Assembly (NCBI RefSeq): GCF_048269205.1
Contig: NZ_JBLXJC010000002.1
Span: 186,001-250,000, forward strand
DNA: 64,000 nt
Origin: Emcibacter sp048269205
GTDB lineage: Bacteria > Pseudomonadota > Alphaproteobacteria > Sphingomonadales > Emcibacteraceae
Direction: 5' to 3'
The notes below the pieces were generated by a model that did not search any database, was not told the DNA's origin, and saw nothing but the letters and a program-made list of their open reading frames with translations. Below are positions 60,733-64,000 of the stretch, piece after piece; the first letter of the stretch is position 1, and the number at the start of each line of letters is the position of its first letter. The translations under genes were made by a program, and so were the position numbers.

Positions 60733-61806
60733 ATGTCAGACAATACATTCGGCCATATGTTCCGGGTAACCACCTGGGGAGAAAGCCACGGTCCGGCCAT
60801 CGGCTGTGTCGTGGACGGCATACCACCGCGCCTGTCCATCACCGAAGAGGAAATCCAGAAGTATCTGGACAAGCGCAAACCAGGCCAGAACCGCTTTACC
60901 ACCCAGCGCAAGGAACCTGACGAGGTCAAAATCCTGTCCGGCGTGTTCGAGGGCCTGACCACAGGCACCCCCATCTGTCTGATGATTGAAAATACCGACC
61001 AGCGGTCGAAAGACTATGGCGACATCAAGGATAAATTCCGTCCCGGTCACGCCGATTATACCTATATGGAAAAATACGGCATCCGCGATTACCGTGGCGG
61101 CGGGCGGTCATCTGCCCGGGAAACGGCGAGCCGTGTTGCCGCAGGCGCCCTCGCCCGCAAGGTGCTGGGCATCGGCATTCAAATCAAAGGCGCCCTCGTG
61201 CAGATCGGCGAGCATAAAGTGAACCGGGACAACTGGGACTGGGACCAGGTCGATCAAAACCCCTTCTGGTGCCCCGATGCGGAGATGGTGCCGGTCTGGG
61301 AAAAATATCTGGACGGCATCCGCAAGAACGGAAGCTCCATCGGTGCGGTGATCGAAGTCCGCGCCATGGGTGTTCCCGCCGGGCTCGGCGCCCCGGTGTA
61401 TGGCAAGCTGGACAGTGATCTCGCTGCCGCCATGATGACCATCAATGCGGCCAAGGGCGTGGAAATCGGCGAAGGCATGAACGCGGCCCGGCTCACCGGG
61501 GAACTAAACGCCGATGAAATGTATATGGACGAAGACGGCAACCCCGGCTTCAGCAGCAATCACGCGGGCGGCATCCTCGGCGGTATTTCCAACGGTGACG
61601 AAATTATCGTGCGTTTTTCCGTCAAACCGACCAGTTCCATCCTGACCCCGCGCAAGACGGTGGATATCCACGGTGAGGAAACGGAAATTGTCACCAAGGG
61701 CCGTCACGACCCCTGCGTCGGCATCCGCGCCGTGCCGGTGGGAGAAGCCATGATGGCCTGCGTGCTGGCCGATCACCTGATGCGCCACCGGGCGCAATGC
61801 GGGTAA
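60733..61806 (+). CDS. aroC: Chorismate synthase
   Basis: 357 aa FMN-dependent enzyme of the shikimate pathway: EPSP to chorismate. N-terminal GHMFRVTTWGESHGPAIGCVVDG, GRSSARETASRVAAGALARK and C-terminal VDIHGEETEIVTKGRHDPCVGIRAVPVGEAM are all diagnostic. Chorismate feeds PabBC encoded at the left side of the window. aroC is followed by the palindromic repeat cluster. Confidence 0.97.
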   Translation: MSDNTFGHMFRVTTWGESHGPAIGCVVDGIPPRLSITEEEIQKYLDKRKPGQNRFTTQRKEPDEVKILSGVFEGLTTGTPICLMIENTDQRSKDYGDIKDKFRPGHADYTYMEKYGIRDYRGGGRSSARETASRVAAGALARKVLGIGIQIKGALVQIGEHKVNRDNWDWDQVDQNPFWCPDAEMVPVWEKYLDGIRKNGSSIGAVIEVRAMGVPAGLGAPVYGKLDSDLAAAMMTINAAKGVEIGEGMNAARLTGELNADEMYMDEDGNPGFSSNHAGGILGGISNGDEIIVRFSVKPTSSILTPRKTVDIHGEETEIVTKGRHDPCVGIRAVPVGEAMMACVLADHLMRHRAQCG

Positions 61807-61817
61807 ATCAGTTCACC

Positions 61818-61843
61818 GTCACTCCTGCGAAGGCAGGAGTCCA
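61818..61843 (+). repeat. Palindromic repeat copy 1
   Basis: GTCACTCCTGCGAAGGCAGG... with hairpin ACTCCTGC / GCAGGAGT, loop GAAG. Right after the aroC stop; may double as a weak transcription attenuator. Confidence 0.75.
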
Positions 61844-61877
61844 TAGCTCGGCTTGACATATCTCCCGGACGTCTCAA

Positions 61878-61903
61878 TGGACCCCGGCTTTCGCCGTGGT
61901 GAC
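61878..61903 (-). repeat. Palindromic repeat copy 2 (degenerate, inverted)
   Basis: TGGACCCCGGC...GCCGTGGTGACG, an inverted copy with one stem mismatch relative to the other copies. Confidence 0.6.
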
Positions 61904-61919
61904 GGTAAAAGGTGCAAAC

Positions 61920-61946
61920 GTCATTCCCGCGCAGGCGGGAATCCAG
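61920..61946 (+). repeat. Palindromic repeat copy 3
   Basis: Perfect hairpin ATTCCCGC-GCAG-GCGGGAAT flanked by GTC and CCAG, the best match to the window consensus. Confidence 0.8.
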
Positions 61947-61978
61947 ACAATGGTTGACACAGGATTCTTTTATATGGA

Positions 61979-62005
61979 CTGGACCCCCGCCTGCGCGGGG
62001 GTGAC
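61979..62005 (-). repeat. Palindromic repeat copy 4 (inverted)
   Basis: CTGGACCCCCGCCTGCGCGG... with stem ACCCCCGC / GCGGGGGT and loop CTGC, the inverse of copy 3. With copy 3 it makes a BIME-like head-to-head unit. Confidence 0.78.
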
Positions 62006-62032
62006 GAATGGGGATATGGGTATGACGGAAAC

Positions 62033-62509
62033 TTACCGGATACTGTCGATATAGCCCAGAACCGCCTGGATGCGGTGCAGGTCTTCCAGTTCCGCACGGC
62101 TGGCGCCCTGGCGCAGGGCTTCATCCTGCTTGCCTTCCCACAGGGCGATGAAATCCTTTTTCTCGCTGCTGGCGGTGCTACCGCCTTCGTCGGCATTCAC
62201 TTCCGGCTGGAAGCTTAAGGTAACGTGATCCTCAAAAGTAATCACACCGGCCCCATAAAGGGTGCGGCTTAACTCGATAATTTCAAGGGGGCTTGCGTTG
62301 CGGGGATCAATGCGGCTCGCCACATCCTGCCAGACAGGCGAAACAGAGACCACATCCTGTGGCATACGGCTGTCACGGCTTTCCGGCGCAGCCTCCCGGG
62401 GGCGGGAGCTGCGGTCGATAACTTCCTGCGCCCCGGAAAGCTCAACAGTCACATTTCCGGAAGTCAGGCTTTCGTCAGCCAGTTTATAAGCCACATTATC
62501 AAGTTTCAT
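62033..62509 (-). CDS. Hypothetical acidic protein
   Basis: 158 aa from the ATG at 62509 (MKLDNVAYKLADESL); ATGs at 62524 and 62527 are also in frame and none has a strong ribosome site. Not recognised. Predicted mostly helical at the C-terminus (DFIALWEGKQDEALRQGASRAELEDLHRIQAVLGYID), with a low-complexity middle rich in Pro/Arg/Ser (res ~40-60). No signal or membrane segment. Might be a flagellar or secretion-associated cytoplasmic protein, but nothing supports that directly. Confidence 0.65.
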   Translation of the reverse strand: MKLDNVAYKLADESLTSGNVTVELSGAQEVIDRSSRPREAAPESRDSRMPQDVVSVSPVWQDVASRIDPRNASPLEIIELSRTLYGAGVITFEDHVTLSFQPEVNADEGGSTASSEKKDFIALWEGKQDEALRQGASRAELEDLHRIQAVLGYIDSIR

Positions 62510-62527
62510 TTCAAATACTCTCATCAC

Positions 62528-62836
62528 AAGGGTTCTGCCTGTTTGTTACGCAACAACCATGCCAAACTACCCCTCTGTCAGAAAGTGGCAGAAAACCGGG
62601 ATTGAATACTAACATACTGTTAATATTGTATTTTTAAGGAAGCCTTAACCATGCGCTCCGGTATTTTCTGCCTTGCTACCCGGAAATATATTCCGGTCAA
62701 CGTGAACCGCTTCTGAACGGCCCGTCTCTGCTAATTATGTTAGAACATAACAGCGATATATGGCTAAATTAGGATGTAATCAAGAATATTCCGCCCAATT
62801 TGTGAACAAATGCGGCCAGCTGTCGGAAAAAAGCGG
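62528..62836. other. Gene-free region between two leftward genes
   Basis: About 310 nt, AT-rich in the centre (62590-62790), probably containing the promoter of the hypothetical gene. No repeat, RNA or small ORF with a good ribosome site was seen. Confidence 0.35.
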
Positions 62837-64000
62837 TCAACGGGTGAAAACGGACACTACTTCAAGATGACTGGACCAGAGGAACTGGTCTACCGGTGTC
62901 ACCGGCCCCATACTATAGCCCCCGTCCACCAGGGTGCGGGCATCGCGGGCGAAGGTCGCCGGATTGCAACTGACCATGACGATCGTGGGCACGGTTGAGG
63001 ATGCAAGCTCCACCATCTGTTCCCTTGCGCCGGCCCGGGGCGGATCAATCACCGCCACATCATAGCCTTCGAGCTCATGGACGAGAAACGGCCGAATGAA
63101 CAGGTCCCGGACCTCGGCGGAAAAGGGCCGCGTTGGCGGGGAAATATGAATGGATTTCTGCAGGGCATCGACCATTTCCCCATTGCCTTCCAGGGCATGC
63201 ACCGCCATTTTTTCCAGCGCCGGAACGGAAAAGGTGCCGACACCTGCAAAAATATCGACCAGTTTGCCGCCTTCCTTCAGGTGGGGCAGCATGCGGGAGG
63301 TCAGTGCCGTCTCCCCTTCTTTGGTGGCCTGCAGGAAAGTACCCGGCGGGATGAATATTTTCCGGCCCCCAAAAGTCACCCAGGGCTGCTTACGCTCTGT
63401 CAGCATTTCTGCCGAGGGCTTTTTCAGGGACATGTCCTTCCAGCTCATACGGGCAATATCGTGACTGTCGGCAAAGGCGGCCACATCCATACGCAGGTCG
63501 AGCGAGGGATCGCCCTTGCTTTCCAGCAGGATATCGAGACCGTTTTCGGCCGCCGTGATCTCCACGGCCATTTTCTGGCGCAAATCCATCACCTGCCCCA
63601 GAAAGTCCCTCAGGGCGGGCAACAGGGCGACAATTTCCTCTTTAAGCACCGGGCATTCCTTCAGGTCAATCAGGTTATGACTGCCCCGTTCTGAAAAGCC
63701 CAGCACCGCCTGCCCCTTGCCGCGACCGATGGCATTGAGGCGAGTACGCCGGCGACTGCCCGGCGGACTGGTGACCGGCGGGAGAACATCTACATCCCCA
63801 AAACCTCTGTGCGACAGGGCGTTAATCACCTGCGCGCGCTTCCAGTCGGCATAAAAACCAGATTTCACATGCTGAAGTGCACAACCACCGCAACGGGTAA
63901 AATGGCCGCAGGCGGGCTTCTGGCGGTGTTCCGAGGGCTCAAGTATTTCGCTGATCCGGGCCTGTTTGCCCTTGAGTTTCACCTCCAGCTCATCGCCCGG
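62837..64000 (-). CDS. TrmA/RlmD-type RNA (uracil-C5) methyltransferase, N-terminus off window
   Basis: Reading continues past GTG 63982 to the right edge (PGDELEVKLKGKQARI), which is the end of an N-terminal TRAM domain, so the true start lies beyond base 64000. A [4Fe-4S] cluster site follows (CGHFTRCGGC) with a fourth Cys in ECPVL. SAM motif VDIFAGVGTFSVPALEKM and the catalytic Cys in MVSCNPATFARDARTL. It makes 5-methyluridine in rRNA or tRNA; the exact site (U1939 rRNA-type is likely) is not settled. Confidence 0.9.
   Translation of the reverse strand, partial: PGDELEVKLKGKQARISEILEPSEHRQKPACGHFTRCGGCALQHVKSGFYADWKRAQVINALSHRGFGDVDVLPPVTSPPGSRRRTRLNAIGRGKGQAVLGFSERGSHNLIDLKECPVLKEEIVALLPALRDFLGQVMDLRQKMAVEITAAENGLDILLESKGDPSLDLRMDVAAFADSHDIARMSWKDMSLKKPSAEMLTERKQPWVTFGGRKIFIPPGTFLQATKEGETALTSRMLPHLKEGGKLVDIFAGVGTFSVPALEKMAVHALEGNGEMVDALQKSIHISPPTRPFSAEVRDLFIRPFLVHELEGYDVAVIDPPRAGAREQMVELASSTVPTIVMVSCNPATFARDARTLVDGGYSMGPVTPVDQFLWSSHLEVVSVFTR

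Overview
The window looks like chromosomal DNA of an alphaproteobacterium. The evidence is split GlyQ/GlyS glycyl-tRNA synthetase next to ppdK, a DUF3422 protein, PAS_5 and DUF2007 proteins, PHB turnover genes, MeaB and protocatechuate 4,5-dioxygenase. A marine Emcibacterales/Kordiimonadales-type lineage would fit, but that is an inference from gene content, not a taxonomic result. Gene density is high and most genes read as moderately GC-rich housekeeping genes. The clearest exception is an AT-rich patch at 12.4-14.9 kb.

Layout. 0-1.2 kb: a parA-type ATPase with a ribbon-helix-helix partner cut by the left edge. 1.4-6.2 kb: Sel1/SPOR protein, PabB-PabC fusion, GntR regulator, uppP. 6.2-9.6 kb: exported S1/P1 nuclease, Tat-exported M19 dipeptidase-like protein and secreted amidohydrolase. 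9.6-12.3 kb: ligAB divergent from a MetE-C-terminal-type methyltransferase, with paired palindromes between them. 12.4-16 kb: AT-rich two-gene patch (2-TM protein, DUF4238), a decayed tRNA-Val copy, palindromic repeats, a small unknown gene and the intact tRNA-Val(GAC). 16-25 kb: two DUF4136 lipoproteins, a small XRE/membrane pair, prfC and several small exported proteins. 25-28.4 kb: PHB mobilisation (phaZ/bdhA, divergent), a 37-aa membrane ORF, meaB. 28.4-36.8 kb: a leftward run of OsmC, ppdK, glyS, glyQ, S49 peptidase, TrmN6-like and DUF2007. 36.9-42.4 kb: polyprenyl diphosphate synthase, dusC, rluA-type, DUF3422, methionine gamma-lyase. 42.5-51.1 kb: MBL hydrolase, dienelactone hydrolase, mscS-zntB, PAS_5, nadA-nadC, two tandem PAP2/Aur1-like membrane enzymes. 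51.3-54.6 kb: EamA transporter, then a Rieske-fusion protein and a 40-aa ORF divergent from a SufR-like cysteine-rich regulator. 54.7-64 kb: SDR, Spx/ArsC-like, CDF transporter, pdxH, 17-kDa antigen lipoprotein, DnaJ-type chaperone, YihY, fabI, aroC, palindromic repeats, an unknown protein and an RlmD/TrmA-type RNA methyltransferase cut by the right edge.

The best candidates for something undescribed are: (1) the regulator / 40-aa ORF / Rieske-fusion locus at 52.2-54.6 kb, whose intergenic region carries repeated CTTTA/TAAAG half-sites; (2) the AT-rich membrane protein-DUF4238 pair beside a tRNA-Val relic; and (3) ligAB paired with a core-MetE-like protein under a two-site palindromic control region. 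No CRISPR array, transposase, integrase or prophage module was seen.
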